In this document: piece after piece, positions 6,750 to 16,773 of the stretch
Position numbering within the stretch: the first letter of the stretch is position 1
How the letters are laid out: each line of letters opens with the position of its first letter
Source: Chitinophagaceae bacterium LGM1
Lineage (GTDB): Bacteria; Bacteroidota; Bacteroidia; Chitinophagales; Chitinophagaceae
DNA: 64,000 nt
Direction: 5' to 3'
Assembly (NCBI GenBank): GCA_018604165.1
Contig: CP075895.1
Span: 1,979,001 to 2,043,000 of the forward strand
Notes under the pieces: model-generated
What the model was told of the DNA's origin: nothing
Databases searched by the model: none
Seen by the model: the letters and a program-made list of their open reading frames with translations, nothing else
Made by a program: the position numbers and the translations under genes

Positions 6750-8696
6750 CTATCTGATGAGCGTCACATCACCTTTTATCATTTCATCTTTACCAAACCT
6801 ATCTGTTACAGACATAACCCAAAAATAAGTACCTATATCTGCTTTTTTACCTTTATGATTGCCATCCCAACCTTTAACTAAATCATTCGTTTCAAATACG
6901 GCTTCGCCAAAACGATTGAATACTCTAAAAAAGTTAATTTTAGCATATCCTACACTCAATAATCTCAATCTGTCATTTAAGCCGTCTCCATTAGGGCTAA
7001 ATGCAGAGGGTAAAAACAATGAAGCTTGGCTTACTACCCACACTTTTATTGAGTCATCTCCCTCACATCCAAAAGGAGTTTTTATGTGCACATTATATCG
7101 GTATACACCTGTATCAGGATAGAATCCTGTAGGTGTCGCTGTATTCGTAACATTCAGATTGTTACCCGGTGTCCATACATACGCTGTACCACCGGAAGCT
7201 TTGAAATTAATTTTCTCACCCTTAACTATTATTGTATCATTACCGGCAAATGGCACAAAATTTTCGACCTTCACTCCTATAGTAGCTGTGTCTTTACAAC
7301 CCTTTATAGTTGTAGATATTAATGTTATAGGGTATTCACCGCCAACAGCAAATGAATGCTGAGGGTTTTGTGCATCTGAAGTATTCCCATCTGCAAAATT
7401 CCACTGCCACTCCGTAATCGGTTTGTATGTAGCTTCTGATTTGTCCGTAAATTGTATTGGCGTATTCGGGCACATCAAACCATCAACAACAAAGTCTGCA
7501 GTATGTGTAGGGTATATTTTTACAAGCCTCGATATGCTGTCAGGACATGTACTGCCTTTATTTACAATTAATGATACTACATAAGTACCAGTGTCTGGAT
7601 ATGTGTACGTAGGAGTAAATTCGTTGGACGTTGCACCAGGAACTCCAAAATTCCAAGCATAAGAAAAACCACCTGTGCTTTGATTTAGAAAACTTACAGT
7701 TTTGTCAATACAATTTACAATATATGTATTTGGCTCTTCACTTAGTTGTGGAATATTTGCTACAACAGCTTTAGAGCAATTTGTAACTACAAATTGAAAT
7801 TCTCTTCTTAATGTATTTATGATTACACCATTACGCCACTCATGGCAGCATACAGACACCACATACCGGCCTTGAAGCGTTGGTGTTCCTGTCAATAATC
7901 CTGTTTGAGGATTTATTTGAATAAGAGGGTTGCCACCCATTGGTCTTTTTGCATTATAACCTGATCTGTATCCAAAACTAGGTGTATTAGACCCACTTGC
8001 TGCAACACTCAATGGTGGTGGTAGTGTTGCACTTGGGAAAGGCTTGGAATTTGTTCTTGACCCCCCTGGATAAGCATCGCACAATTCATAACTAAGTGAA
8101 TCTGCATCACTATCTGTTGCAGAGTGGTCATATACCAACGGATTATTGATACAGACGATTTGTGGTGGGTAGTTTTTATATGTTGCGCTGTTGTTTGTAG
8201 CTGCTAAGCTAGTAGGTGGAATATCGCAATAATAAGTAGCACCTACTTCTCCCGGGCGATTAATATTTGTGATGCTCTCATTTCTACAACAACGTGAATA
8301 TAATACACGATAACCTGAGCTACTGGGTGTAAAAGCATATGTTTTTGTGAACCTTGTGCGCCTGAGGCAAGTAGCAGGTGGATTATTAACACATTCGTTG
8401 CTGAAATTGGGGGGTATTGGAATGGCATTATTGCTTGTAATACTATCTAATAACACACGCTGCCCAGCTTTTGTAAATATACCTATGTAGGCGGGATTAT
8501 CTTCTGCAATAACATCGGGTAACCCAGTCAGACAATCTTGATAGATGTTAACTGTTATCTCATACAAATCTTGCCCAAAACCGTTCGGACCCATATATCT
8601 GTATGTAATTTCACCGCCTACAATGTGTGTGGCGCTAGCTGAATACAAACCACAAGACAGCAATAATGACAATATGAGTTTATACCAAGTATTCAT
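6750..8696 (-). CDS. Secreted PKD-domain protein with T9SS type B sorting domain
   Basis: 648 aa. A signal peptide (about 1-22, ending SASA) is followed by a long N-terminal region with paired cysteines (CCRN, CCHEW), then two PKD domains at about 325-395 and 398-475 (YTYPDTGTYVVSL; WNFADGNTSDAQNPQHSF). The last 90 residues are a textbook type B C-terminal sorting domain (gliding-motility CHU_C type): FLPSAFSPNGDGLNDRL, FNRFGEAVFE, WDGNHKGK, IGTYFW. It should be exported by Sec and then by T9SS to the cell surface, with a possible adhesive role. It starts 2 bp after the hydrolase gene, so both may share a transcript. Confidence 0.88.
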   Translation of the reverse strand: MNTWYKLILSLLLSCGLYSASATHIVGGEITYRYMGPNGFGQDLYEITVNIYQDCLTGLPDVIAEDNPAYIGIFTKAGQRVLLDSITSNNAIPIPPNFSNECVNNPPATCLRRTRFTKTYAFTPSSSGYRVLYSRCCRNESITNINRPGEVGATYYCDIPPTSLAATNNSATYKNYPPQIVCINNPLVYDHSATDSDADSLSYELCDAYPGGSRTNSKPFPSATLPPPLSVAASGSNTPSFGYRSGYNAKRPMGGNPLIQINPQTGLLTGTPTLQGRYVVSVCCHEWRNGVIINTLRREFQFVVTNCSKAVVANIPQLSEEPNTYIVNCIDKTVSFLNQSTGGFSYAWNFGVPGATSNEFTPTYTYPDTGTYVVSLIVNKGSTCPDSISRLVKIYPTHTADFVVDGLMCPNTPIQFTDKSEATYKPITEWQWNFADGNTSDAQNPQHSFAVGGEYPITLISTTIKGCKDTATIGVKVENFVPFAGNDTIIVKGEKINFKASGGTAYVWTPGNNLNVTNTATPTGFYPDTGVYRYNVHIKTPFGCEGDDSIKVWVVSQASLFLPSAFSPNGDGLNDRLRLLSVGYAKINFFRVFNRFGEAVFETNDLVKGWDGNHKGKKADIGTYFWVMSVTDRFGKDEMIKGDVTLIR

Positions 8697-8698
8697 AA

Positions 8699-9505
8699 TT
8701 ATTCAGCAAAGCAATATTTCAAAAAATCCGTCATATCCATAATGAGCCTGTCAGGCTCTTCGAGCATGGCCATATGTCCACAATTGCCATATACCTCTAC
8801 AAAGTTAACGGATGACAAGATAGTTTGTTGCATTATCTTTTCTTTCGGTATAAGATTATCGCTGGCACCTGCTATCCATAATACAGGAAAAGCTGCTTCC
8901 TGCAATAGTTTCACTCGATTTTCCCTATTTATCATAGCATTGTAAAAAGCTACAAGGCTTTCGGCAGGTGTTTTCAGGGCTTCTTTTAGTTGCGTTTCTA
9001 TCAAATCAGGCTGCTTGACAATGGTTTCTTCAGAAAATAGTGTCGGTATCATTTGCTTTACAAATGCATCTTTACCACCTTTTTCTATCAAGGCAATGGC
9101 TTTGCGACGTTGTTCTTTCTTTTCGTCAGTATCTGCCGATGCTACAGAATGTACCATAGCCAAGCCTTTTATAACATTAGGGTAAGTGTTTACCAATTCC
9201 ATTGCCACATACCCACCCATCGAATGTCCTGCTACGACAGCTGCTGTTATACCTTCATTATCAAGCACTTGCTTTACTGCATCTGCCATTTTTTTCATTG
9301 ACAAGTCTGGCATAACATCGCTACCCCCAACACCGGGGAAATCGGGTACTATGACAGTATAATTTTCTGCTAAACCACCCCATACCCGCGACCATAATGC
9401 ACCACTCACCGGGAAACCATGTAGTAATACAATGGGCATCCCTTGCCCTACAATACGATAAGACAATGTAGATGATTGATTAGTTGGCACAGTCTTTACT
9501 TGCAT
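8699..9505 (-). CDS. Alpha/beta hydrolase
   Basis: 268 aa, no signal peptide. Oxyanion-hole motif LLHGFPVSG, nucleophile elbow GHSMGG (Ser at about 94), acid residue in GASDNLIP and catalytic His in GNCGHMAML near the C terminus make a complete triad. The pattern resembles esterases and haloperoxidase/3-oxoadipate enol-lactonase-like hydrolases; the substrate is unknown. It sits 5 bp after the DUF4105 gene and 2 bp before the PKD protein gene. Confidence 0.87.
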   Translation of the reverse strand: MQVKTVPTNQSSTLSYRIVGQGMPIVLLHGFPVSGALWSRVWGGLAENYTVIVPDFPGVGGSDVMPDLSMKKMADAVKQVLDNEGITAAVVAGHSMGGYVAMELVNTYPNVIKGLAMVHSVASADTDEKKEQRRKAIALIEKGGKDAFVKQMIPTLFSEETIVKQPDLIETQLKEALKTPAESLVAFYNAMINRENRVKLLQEAAFPVLWIAGASDNLIPKEKIMQQTILSSVNFVEVYGNCGHMAMLEEPDRLIMDMTDFLKYCFAE

Positions 9506-9510
9506 TATAC

Positions 9511-10668
9511 TTAGTTTTTAGACTTTTTGATAATGCTGCCATATATAAAGAGCAAAGACAGTAGTACAGGAGATAATTCGAGCAAAGCCAACTCTTGTAC
9601 TTTCAGCATATGCAACGCCAGCGATACAAATATGAGTATGATGCCTACAACAGCATACCTGCTTTTATTGCGCTTACTTGCAAATGCTATAATAAGGTTT
9701 GTTGGCAATGCCCATAACACATTATAATTGTTTTGACAACCCTGATGGTCTGTAGCAAACCACATAACCAACATAAGGCAGCCAAGAAAACCAGTAATGA
9801 ATAACACTGTGAATGACATGACACTACCTATTGGTTTTGCAGCAGGCAACACTAACCCTGCAATAGTAAGTAAGCCAATAGCTATTGTTATTGCCAAAAC
9901 CCAATTAAAACCTGCTGGTTTATGAGGTGAGCCGTCAAGAACTTTTACAGTATTGCCAACTACGGGCTTGCCTTTCAACGTAGCACCCGCTAAGCCATCC
10001 CTTAAATAATCGGGCAGAAACATAATGTCAAGGTTCGTCATGGGTTTATCTATACGGCTGCCAAGCAACAGGTTTACGCCCACCCTTTCGCCATGTGTAC
10101 GGTAAAAAAAGCGGTTAATGATTTGGCGGAATGTAATGTTGCCTTCTTTGGGTAGTACATCAGCATACTTAAACTTTACACCCAATGCATAACGAAACAC
10201 ATCGCGTATGCGGGTAGCACAGTTATCAAAAAAGAAATCGTATTTATAGTATTTATTCTCGTCTCGTGCATTGTTTTTCAGATAGTTGCTGATAGATTGT
10301 TTTGCACCACCACTTACCATCAATACCTGTTCTTCAATACTACGGCGATATTCTGCATACTCTTGCAAAAAAACTGAATACGGATAGCATGTAACGTAAT
10401 AAAGCAACTTGCCACGCATAAACTGCAATTCAAAATTCTCTGTATATCCATCGAACGTACCATAGTTATACACCATGTCTGTACCTGCAACACTATCTAC
10501 TACACGAATGGCAGTATGGCCAAATGTTTCGTATATCTCATCGCCACTACCACAAGTCAGTAAACTAACCTGCAAATGGCTGTTGTCTATCAATACGGTA
10601 TCTTGAGCATAAGATGACACTGAAAAAACTGTAACTATTGCTAATAGACTAAAAAAACGAAATAACAT
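9511..10668 (-). CDS. DUF4105 periplasmic/membrane protein (Lnb-type N-terminal domain)
   Basis: 385 aa. Signal peptide of about 21 residues, then a DUF4105 domain (about 35-195) with conserved CGSGDEIYETFGHTAIRV, NYGTFDG, RGKLLYYV and FFFDNCATR: the Cys/His-containing segments that define the Lnb/papain-like fold. The C-terminal third contains about five hydrophobic helices, so the enzyme-like domain is tethered to the cytoplasmic membrane. In Bacteroidota, DUF4105 proteins are linked to lipoprotein or cell-envelope processing, but function here is inference. Confidence 0.8.
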   Translation of the reverse strand: MLFRFFSLLAIVTVFSVSSYAQDTVLIDNSHLQVSLLTCGSGDEIYETFGHTAIRVVDSVAGTDMVYNYGTFDGYTENFELQFMRGKLLYYVTCYPYSVFLQEYAEYRRSIEEQVLMVSGGAKQSISNYLKNNARDENKYYKYDFFFDNCATRIRDVFRYALGVKFKYADVLPKEGNITFRQIINRFFYRTHGERVGVNLLLGSRIDKPMTNLDIMFLPDYLRDGLAGATLKGKPVVGNTVKVLDGSPHKPAGFNWVLAITIAIGLLTIAGLVLPAAKPIGSVMSFTVLFITGFLGCLMLVMWFATDHQGCQNNYNVLWALPTNLIIAFASKRNKSRYAVVGIILIFVSLALHMLKVQELALLELSPVLLSLLFIYGSIIKKSKN

Positions 10669-10707
10669 GGCGTAAAAGTAATGAAACCCCTTTTATCAGC
10701 AGCATAT

Positions 10708-12984
10708 TTACAGTTTTAATAACCTATAGTAATACGTGTCCTTTTCATCTGACATCTTGATGATATAACATCCGTTTGCTAATTCAGACACTATAATTGT
10801 CTTTTGTTCATTTTCATCAAAATGTTTTACAAGAACTGTTTTACCCAACAGGTCTGAAATAGTAACATTTATTTTTCTTGGATAAGGCAGTAATAATGTT
10901 ACGTAATCGGTAGCAGGATTAGGGGACAGAACTATTTTATGCTCTGATTCATTATCAATATTTGTTTGATTGACAGTTACAGCGTGACAAATAGATGTAT
11001 CAATACAGCCATATTTAGATATTACCAATGCATAACGTCCACTTTTCGCCGGGTAAAAATTTTGATATGTTGCCCCTTGAATAATTGAATAATTACTATC
11101 GCAATCTACCCATGTGTAAGTGCCTGCTATAGTTTTTGCAGACAACTTGCCGGGAGCAGGGTATACTGTCATATCTATTGTTTGATTTGCCAAAAATATG
11201 GTTGCGGTATCCTTCAAGCCTAATGAATCTGTAACTATCACGGTAGCATTACCACTGGGTAAGTTTTTTGCAGTATCTGTAGTTTCACCGTTCGACCACA
11301 AGTAAGTAAATGGGGGTTTACCTGTCGCATTTGCATATGCTACACCACGCATATTATAGCATGGGTCTTTTAGTTTTTTAGGCCTTGCATTTGGGCCAAT
11401 ATATTTATTCACATATACATACGCTTGTATACCTATGCCATTCAGTATTGTAAGACTCACATTATCCTTTTTAAAGTCCCCACCAAAAAAGAGTCTCCCT
11501 TTAAAAGCTACCATTTTATGGATAATACTATCAATAACGTAATCAAGCTGCATAGTTCCATTGTTCCAATAATGCATTGGGATTTGTGCTTTAAAATTTT
11601 TTGAGTAGTACCCCATTATGAGTGGCAAAAATTCAAAAGAACCACCAATCATCATCGTATCGGCATTAGCACATATTGCATTAACGCTAAGCCCTACATT
11701 ACGAAAGCCTTTAAACATTGAAAAATTATGAAGGCTATCCCAATTATTGCCTTTTAGTATAGAATACAAGATGGTGTCTATAGCTGAAGTGTGCTTGCAT
11801 ACTGCATATACGGTATCCTTAAATACTTCTATATCTTTTACTTCATTATTAAGTTTGTTTGCAAATAAACTAAACCCAGTTGACCTTTTCCACCTTATAA
11901 TATTTTGCATGTTGCCTGAATAATTGAAGCCCCCACCCAGATATAGTGTAGTATCTTTTATCTTCATCACATTCACTGTACCAGTCAGCCCAGCTATTGT
12001 ATGCCAGCTTCCATTTCTCCACACGGCAAAGTTGGCCGGCGATGTATTACCACAAATGCCGAATAAACCACACGCGTACAAAGAATCTCTGTAAACAATC
12101 AAATCTTTCACTTCACCATTGATACAGCCAGCAGCTTGCCAGTTGGTACCATTCCATACGGCTACATTGTTTACCGCAACAGCACCAGCAGAATCTAAAA
12201 TACCGCCGGCGTATATGTTACCATTATACTTTACAATCGCATTCACTTTTCCCTTTACACCGTTCCCCAAGTTATGCCATGTATATACGCCTGATGTTTC
12301 CGTTACATATGCAATATTATTTACAGTGATGCTACTATCTGCTGTTGTGAAGATGCCGCCTACATATAATCTTTGAGCAGCAGTATCTGCATACAATTCA
12401 TATACAGAACCATTTACTCCTTTTCCAACATTACTACACAACCCTGGATTAAAATAAGTGGGTTGTATCCAAGCCAATTCATTTACTTTAAAACCATATT
12501 CATTTGCCCACTGCACCAATTCGGGGTAGTTCATGTCTTTTACATATGCTAAATTGGTTTGCGCGGCCACTTTGCGTGATATGTGCTCAAAACCTGTCGC
12601 CTTCATTAAATAGCCTACTGCACAGAAATTATCGTAATCGTCAATAAAAATGGGTGTTCTGAAATCATATTTATCATTAATGGGAAACGCTCCTGATTGC
12701 CAATATGCGTGTAAATGATTTAATGTTTGTAATCTGTTGGCATACTGTTCGGGAGAAAGATTGTTGCATTTTCGTTTCCTTAAAACCTGTTCAACTAAGG
12801 ATAGGTGCAGTCTAATCCATTCCCTGTCGTTCATCAGCCTATATTCAGGGTACTGAAAATCATTTATATCAGGTTGCTGAGTCCAGTAGGTATTTACTCC
12901 TGCTAATTTATTGAATACGGGATTGTTTTTGGCATTAGAAACTGATAATGCAAATAGCATTATTGCCAAGACATAGTACTTCAT
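10708..12984 (-). CDS. Large secreted protein with beta-propeller-like repeats and T9SS type A sorting domain
   Basis: 758 aa. Signal peptide (about 1-18), then a domain with HAYWQSGAFPIND and DNFCAVGYLMKATG, then at least six repeats of a YxGGxF-type unit at roughly 40-60-residue spacing (LYVGGIFTTAD, IYAGGILDSAG, LYACGLFGICG, LYLGGGFNYSG, MMIGGSFEF, LFFGGDFKKD), consistent with a beta-propeller. A short Ig/PKD-like segment (FTYLWSNGETTDTAKNLPSG) precedes the C-terminal type A sorting domain (LSPNPATDYVTL, ISDLLGKTV, GCYIIKM). It should be a surface or secreted protein exported by T9SS. Ligand unknown. Confidence 0.82.
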   Translation of the reverse strand: MKYYVLAIMLFALSVSNAKNNPVFNKLAGVNTYWTQQPDINDFQYPEYRLMNDREWIRLHLSLVEQVLRKRKCNNLSPEQYANRLQTLNHLHAYWQSGAFPINDKYDFRTPIFIDDYDNFCAVGYLMKATGFEHISRKVAAQTNLAYVKDMNYPELVQWANEYGFKVNELAWIQPTYFNPGLCSNVGKGVNGSVYELYADTAAQRLYVGGIFTTADSSITVNNIAYVTETSGVYTWHNLGNGVKGKVNAIVKYNGNIYAGGILDSAGAVAVNNVAVWNGTNWQAAGCINGEVKDLIVYRDSLYACGLFGICGNTSPANFAVWRNGSWHTIAGLTGTVNVMKIKDTTLYLGGGFNYSGNMQNIIRWKRSTGFSLFANKLNNEVKDIEVFKDTVYAVCKHTSAIDTILYSILKGNNWDSLHNFSMFKGFRNVGLSVNAICANADTMMIGGSFEFLPLIMGYYSKNFKAQIPMHYWNNGTMQLDYVIDSIIHKMVAFKGRLFFGGDFKKDNVSLTILNGIGIQAYVYVNKYIGPNARPKKLKDPCYNMRGVAYANATGKPPFTYLWSNGETTDTAKNLPSGNATVIVTDSLGLKDTATIFLANQTIDMTVYPAPGKLSAKTIAGTYTWVDCDSNYSIIQGATYQNFYPAKSGRYALVISKYGCIDTSICHAVTVNQTNIDNESEHKIVLSPNPATDYVTLLLPYPRKINVTISDLLGKTVLVKHFDENEQKTIIVSELANGCYIIKMSDEKDTYYYRLLKL

Positions 12985-13034
12985 AGGTTATGTTTTTACT
13001 ACAGACAGATATTATGATAAAATAGGTTGGGTAA

Positions 13035-13535
13035 CTACTTCGTCAGCACAAACTTCATGGTTTTACCATGAGCTGCATAGCCTTCAGGTGCCTTCACGAA
13101 AATCTGTTCGAAATACACTGTATCGCCCGGCTTTGAGCGTTCTGTGATATTTTTCTTTAAAAAGGTTGTCAATGTATCTCCATCACACATTTCCGCCATA
13201 TAATCCGTTATTATCAACGGATTGCCTACTGAGTCTTCGTACAAATTACGCTCACCATAATTGAGCATAAATGACGTAACCTTAAATACCTTACCTGCAG
13301 AGTCTTTTGAACTAAGCCCTTGCGCAAGCAGTTCGTTAAACTGCCTGTACGGAATCAAGCCCCCATCCTTATCGCTCTTGCCCAGATACACAGGAATCGG
13401 TTTAGGCTTGGGTTTTGTTTTAGACTTAGCCTTGTCATCATCCCCTTTAGCATCTTTGTTTTGCGATTGAGCTATCAATGAGAAAGCTATTGCCATGCAA
13501 GCAACAGTAAGAAACAATTTGGATTTCAGCTTCAT
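13035..13535 (-). CDS. Secreted protein with GldM-C-like terminal domain
   Basis: 166 aa. Signal peptide MKLKSKLFLTVACMAIAFSLIAQ, then a Lys/Asp-rich linker (about 25-50) and a domain from about 60. The end of the protein (ITERSKPGDTVYFEQIFVK followed by APEGYAAHGKTM) resembles the C-terminal beta domain of GldM, the periplasmic T9SS core component, by the pattern KPGDxxYFExIxxKxPxG. It starts 12 bp after the valS stop. It could be a small GldM-domain protein acting in the envelope; this is a resemblance seen by eye and not proven. Confidence 0.6.
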   Translation of the reverse strand: MKLKSKLFLTVACMAIAFSLIAQSQNKDAKGDDDKAKSKTKPKPKPIPVYLGKSDKDGGLIPYRQFNELLAQGLSSKDSAGKVFKVTSFMLNYGERNLYEDSVGNPLIITDYMAEMCDGDTLTTFLKKNITERSKPGDTVYFEQIFVKAPEGYAAHGKTMKFVLTK

Positions 13536-13547
13536 AGTTATTTAAAG

Positions 13548-16181
13548 TTACAACAAACTAAGGCTTTCTTCAATAGCTTTTATCTTGGCTTCGGCATCGC
13601 TTTGTTTTTTCTTTTCGGCATCCACTACTTCTGCTTTGGCATTTTGTACAAAACGTTCATTGCCCAGTTTCTTCTCTACACTCAGCAAAAAGCCTTTCAG
13701 ATAATCAAGTTCTTTCTCCAATTGGTCGCGTTGGGCATCTGTATTGATGTTGGCTGCAGCAGTTTCTATATACAGCTTATCTGTCTGCACTACTATAGAT
13801 ATACTGCCTTGCTTTGCATCTTGCGTATAGCCTACTTCTGTAGCGTTTACCTGCTTGGCAAGTATATCTTTTACCTTATCGTACAGTACTGCATCTTGCG
13901 TATCTATCCACAATTTGATGGTGTCTTTCGGTTTCAGTTGATTTTTGTTGCGGGCATCTCGTATGGCTGTTATCAGTTCCTGCAACATGGCGCCTTGTTG
14001 CAATACACCTGCATCTGTAGCAGTATATGTTGGCAACGACTTTACAATCAAATCACCATCTGCATTTCGGATGCGTAGTTGATGGTATATTTCTTCCGTT
14101 ATAAACGGCATATACGGGTGCAGCAGTTGCAATAATTGCTCGTAAATAGCTATCGTCTTATCGTACACTCTTTGCGAAATGGGCTGCTCAAAGCCAGGCT
14201 TCACCCATTCCAGATACCAAGAACAGAAATCGTTCCATATCAGCGAATAAATTGTTTTCAAACCTTCGCTCAAGCGGAAGTCTTTCATCAGTTCCCCTAC
14301 TTCACCTGCTACTTGTGCAAGACGGTTTTCCATCCAATCTATGGCAAAGCTTACCTCTGCATCAGTCGCATTATCTGCTACTCTACTTTCCCATGTCTTT
14401 ATCAGCTTCAGGGCATTCCACATTTTATTGCAGAAGTTGCGTCCTTGCTCCAGTTGTCCTTCGTCAAACAACAGGTCGTTGCCTGCAGGCGATGAAATCA
14501 TTACACTGAAACGTACCGCATCTGCACCATTGTCTTCTATGAGTTGTAGCAGGTCGGGAGAGTTACCTAGCGATTTGCTCATCTTCCTACCTTGCTTGTC
14601 GCGTACTATACCCGTGAAGTAAACTTTATCAAAAGGCTTATCGCCCAAAAACTCATAGCCCGCCATTATCATCCTCGCTACCCAGAAGAAGATGATTTCT
14701 GGAGCAGTTACTAACGTATTGGTTGGGTAATAGTATTTCAGTTCTTCGTTGTTGGGATTTTTATTCCAGTCGAACACTTCCATAGGCCACAACCAACTGC
14801 TAAACCATGTATCTAATACATCTTCTTCTTGTTTCAATGCAGGGTTTGTGGCAGCTAATGCAGGGTTCTTTGCTTTATATTGCTCATAAGCACCTGTTTC
14901 AGTTTCTGCAACGTAGATGTTCCCTTCAACATCATACCATGCAGGTATGCGCTGCCCCCACCATAGCTGGCGGCTTATACACCAGTCTTTGATGTTTTCC
15001 ATCCAATGACGGTACAGATTCTTAAACTTAGTAGGGTGAAATTCGATATTGTCGTTTAATACGTTCTCTAATGCAGGCTTTGCAAGTTCCTGCATATTGC
15101 ACCACCACTGCATACTGAGGCGTGGCTCTATTACCACATCGGTACGCTCACTATGCCCTACCTGATTACTATAGTCTTCATCCTTTACAAAATTACCTGC
15201 CGCTTTCAGGTCTTCTATTATCTTCTTACGTACCACAAAACGGTCTTCGCCAACATATAGTTGGGCAGCTTCGCTCATCGTACCATCATCATTCAGCGTA
15301 TCTACTACGGACAGTTTGTGTTTAAATCCCAGGTTGTAGTCGTTGATGTCGTGTGCAGGTGTTACTTTCAACGCACCAGTACCAAATTCCATATCAATGT
15401 AGTCGTCGAATATGATAGGTATGCGGCGATTGATAAGTGGTACAAAAGCAAATTTTCCTTTCAGGTGTGTATAGCGTGGGTCTTCAGGATGTACACATAT
15501 TGCAGTATCACCCAGTATTGTTTCAGGGCGTACAGTGGCTATGGTAATATATTCTTCATTCTCTGTATCCAACTTATAACGTACATGATACAGTTTTGAA
15601 TTTGTCTGCTTGAAAATTACCTCTTCATCACTCAGGGCTGTCTTTGCTTTCGGGTCCCAGTTTATCATCTTCACACCACGGTAGATGTAGCCTTTATTGT
15701 ATAGCTCTACAAACACACGCATTACTGCAGCGTAGTAGTTATCGTCCATCGTGAATGCGGTACGATTCCAATCGAGCGAACAGCCTAATTTCTTTAATTG
15801 TGTCAGTATGATGCCACCATATTTTTCTTTCCACTCCCAAGCATATTTCAAAAACTCATCACGACTCAGTTTGTTTTTATCAATACCCTGCTCACGGAGC
15901 ATAGATACAACCTTCGCCTCAGTAGCTATGCTGGCATGGTCAGTACCAGGTACCCATGTAGTATTATAGCCCTGCATTTTAGCACGGCGTATTAGTACAT
16001 CCTGTACAGTATTGTTCAGCGCATGGCCCATGTGCAACACACCCGTTACATTGGGTGGTGGCATAACGATGGTATATGCCTCACGGCCATCGGGTTTTGA
16101 TTGAAAATAACCTGCATTGTTCCAATGTTCGTACCAATGTTTTTCCGCTTCCTGATGCTGAAAATTCTTGCTGAGTTCCAT
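13548..16181 (-). CDS. valS: Valyl-tRNA synthetase
   Basis: 877 aa class Ia aminoacyl-tRNA synthetase that charges tRNA-Val. The HIGH-type motif is HMGH within PPPNVTGVLHMGHALN at about residue 50; KMSKS lies in GRKMSKSLGNSPD at about 540. The editing (CP1) domain shows ATVRPETILGD and GTGALKVTPAHD. The anticodon-binding domain and a C-terminal coiled coil (LEKELDYLKGFLLSVEKKLGNERF, near the end) complete the bacterial architecture. Preceded by a -7 element at 16210-16217, so it is the first gene of its transcript. Confidence 0.97.
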   Translation of the reverse strand: MELSKNFQHQEAEKHWYEHWNNAGYFQSKPDGREAYTIVMPPPNVTGVLHMGHALNNTVQDVLIRRAKMQGYNTTWVPGTDHASIATEAKVVSMLREQGIDKNKLSRDEFLKYAWEWKEKYGGIILTQLKKLGCSLDWNRTAFTMDDNYYAAVMRVFVELYNKGYIYRGVKMINWDPKAKTALSDEEVIFKQTNSKLYHVRYKLDTENEEYITIATVRPETILGDTAICVHPEDPRYTHLKGKFAFVPLINRRIPIIFDDYIDMEFGTGALKVTPAHDINDYNLGFKHKLSVVDTLNDDGTMSEAAQLYVGEDRFVVRKKIIEDLKAAGNFVKDEDYSNQVGHSERTDVVIEPRLSMQWWCNMQELAKPALENVLNDNIEFHPTKFKNLYRHWMENIKDWCISRQLWWGQRIPAWYDVEGNIYVAETETGAYEQYKAKNPALAATNPALKQEEDVLDTWFSSWLWPMEVFDWNKNPNNEELKYYYPTNTLVTAPEIIFFWVARMIMAGYEFLGDKPFDKVYFTGIVRDKQGRKMSKSLGNSPDLLQLIEDNGADAVRFSVMISSPAGNDLLFDEGQLEQGRNFCNKMWNALKLIKTWESRVADNATDAEVSFAIDWMENRLAQVAGEVGELMKDFRLSEGLKTIYSLIWNDFCSWYLEWVKPGFEQPISQRVYDKTIAIYEQLLQLLHPYMPFITEEIYHQLRIRNADGDLIVKSLPTYTATDAGVLQQGAMLQELITAIRDARNKNQLKPKDTIKLWIDTQDAVLYDKVKDILAKQVNATEVGYTQDAKQGSISIVVQTDKLYIETAAANINTDAQRDQLEKELDYLKGFLLSVEKKLGNERFVQNAKAEVVDAEKKKQSDAEAKIKAIEESLSLL

Positions 16182-16209
16182 GTACTGCTTCTGATAAAAA
16201 ATAAGATTG

Positions 16210-16217
16210 CAAAGATA
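16210..16217 (-). promoter_or_regulatory. Bacteroidota -7 element upstream of valS
   Basis: The minus strand reads TATCTTTG, matching TAnnTTTG of the Bacteroidota housekeeping sigma factor, 29 bp before the valS ATG. No TTTG at -33 is seen, so this is a half-site match. Confidence 0.45.
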
Positions 16218-16272
16218 ATATCTTATCCCGCTCTATAGGCAGGAATAGCGGATATTGCTACGGATAATTACA

Positions 16273-16315
16273 TAAAAAAACAGAACGTCGGACTTTATAA
16301 AAATCCGGCGTCCTG
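16273..16315 (-). terminator. Terminator of the RNase P RNA gene
   Basis: An imperfect stem-loop (16281-16315, arms CAGAACGTCGGA and TCCGGCGTCCTG on the plus strand) sits just after the 3' end of rnpB on the minus strand and is followed by a run of seven Ts (16274-16280). Confidence 0.7.
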
Positions 16316-16330
16316 CATTTAACCAAAACA

Positions 16331-16696
16331 ACTACAAACCTGTAAGCCGGATTCTGTAATCCCGTATGGTCCCGAGACGGCTATCATTTATCTGCGATGC
16401 TGCTCACACATCACCTGTAGCTGCCAACCCGCGTACAATCGGGCGAGCAGCCCTCAAACGTACGCCTATTTGGCATTTCAGTGCGCAAGGTTTACCCCAT
16501 CATATTGTTACCAACACCATGCGTAGGCTCTTACCCTACGTTTTCACCCTTACCTTTATTGCTAAAGGCGGTCATTTTCTGTGGCACTGTCTGTAGCTTA
16601 CTTTCGCAAGCCCCCACCCGTTAGGTGGTGCGCTGCTCTATACTGTCCGGACTTTCCTCCCTTGCATACACAAAGGCGATAACCCGGCTTGTAGTT
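16331..16696 (-). ncRNA. rnpB: RNase P RNA (bacterial class A)
   Basis: On the minus strand the hallmark 5' block reads GAGGAAAGTCCGGACAG (CR-I region), shortly after AAGCCGGGTTATCGCC. Other family landmarks follow in order: a P12-type region, the ACAGAAAATGACCGCC segment, GGGTGAAAACGTAGGGTAAG (CR-IV region) and near the 3' end CAGAATCCGGCTTACAGG. The two ends pair as P1 (ACTACAAGCCGG with CCGGCTTACAGGTTTGTAGT). RNase P RNA is the catalytic subunit that trims 5' leaders from tRNA precursors. The ends are estimated from P1 pairing, within about 5 bases. A plus-strand open frame at 16366-16596 is only a shadow of this gene. Confidence 0.95.
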
Positions 16697-16773
16697 ATAT
16701 ATACAAAATAACGAAAAAATGATGTGTTTCTTGTAGGTACAGCAATTTTTAACTTTTGGCTATCTGCTAATGC

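Noticed and set aside
13602-15995. Several plus-strand frames of 60-158 codons
   Set aside because: All lie within valS on the opposite strand and have no recognisable domains.
16366-16596. Plus-strand open frame of 76 codons
   Set aside because: It lies entirely inside the RNase P RNA gene on the other strand; the conserved RNA motifs explain the sequence.
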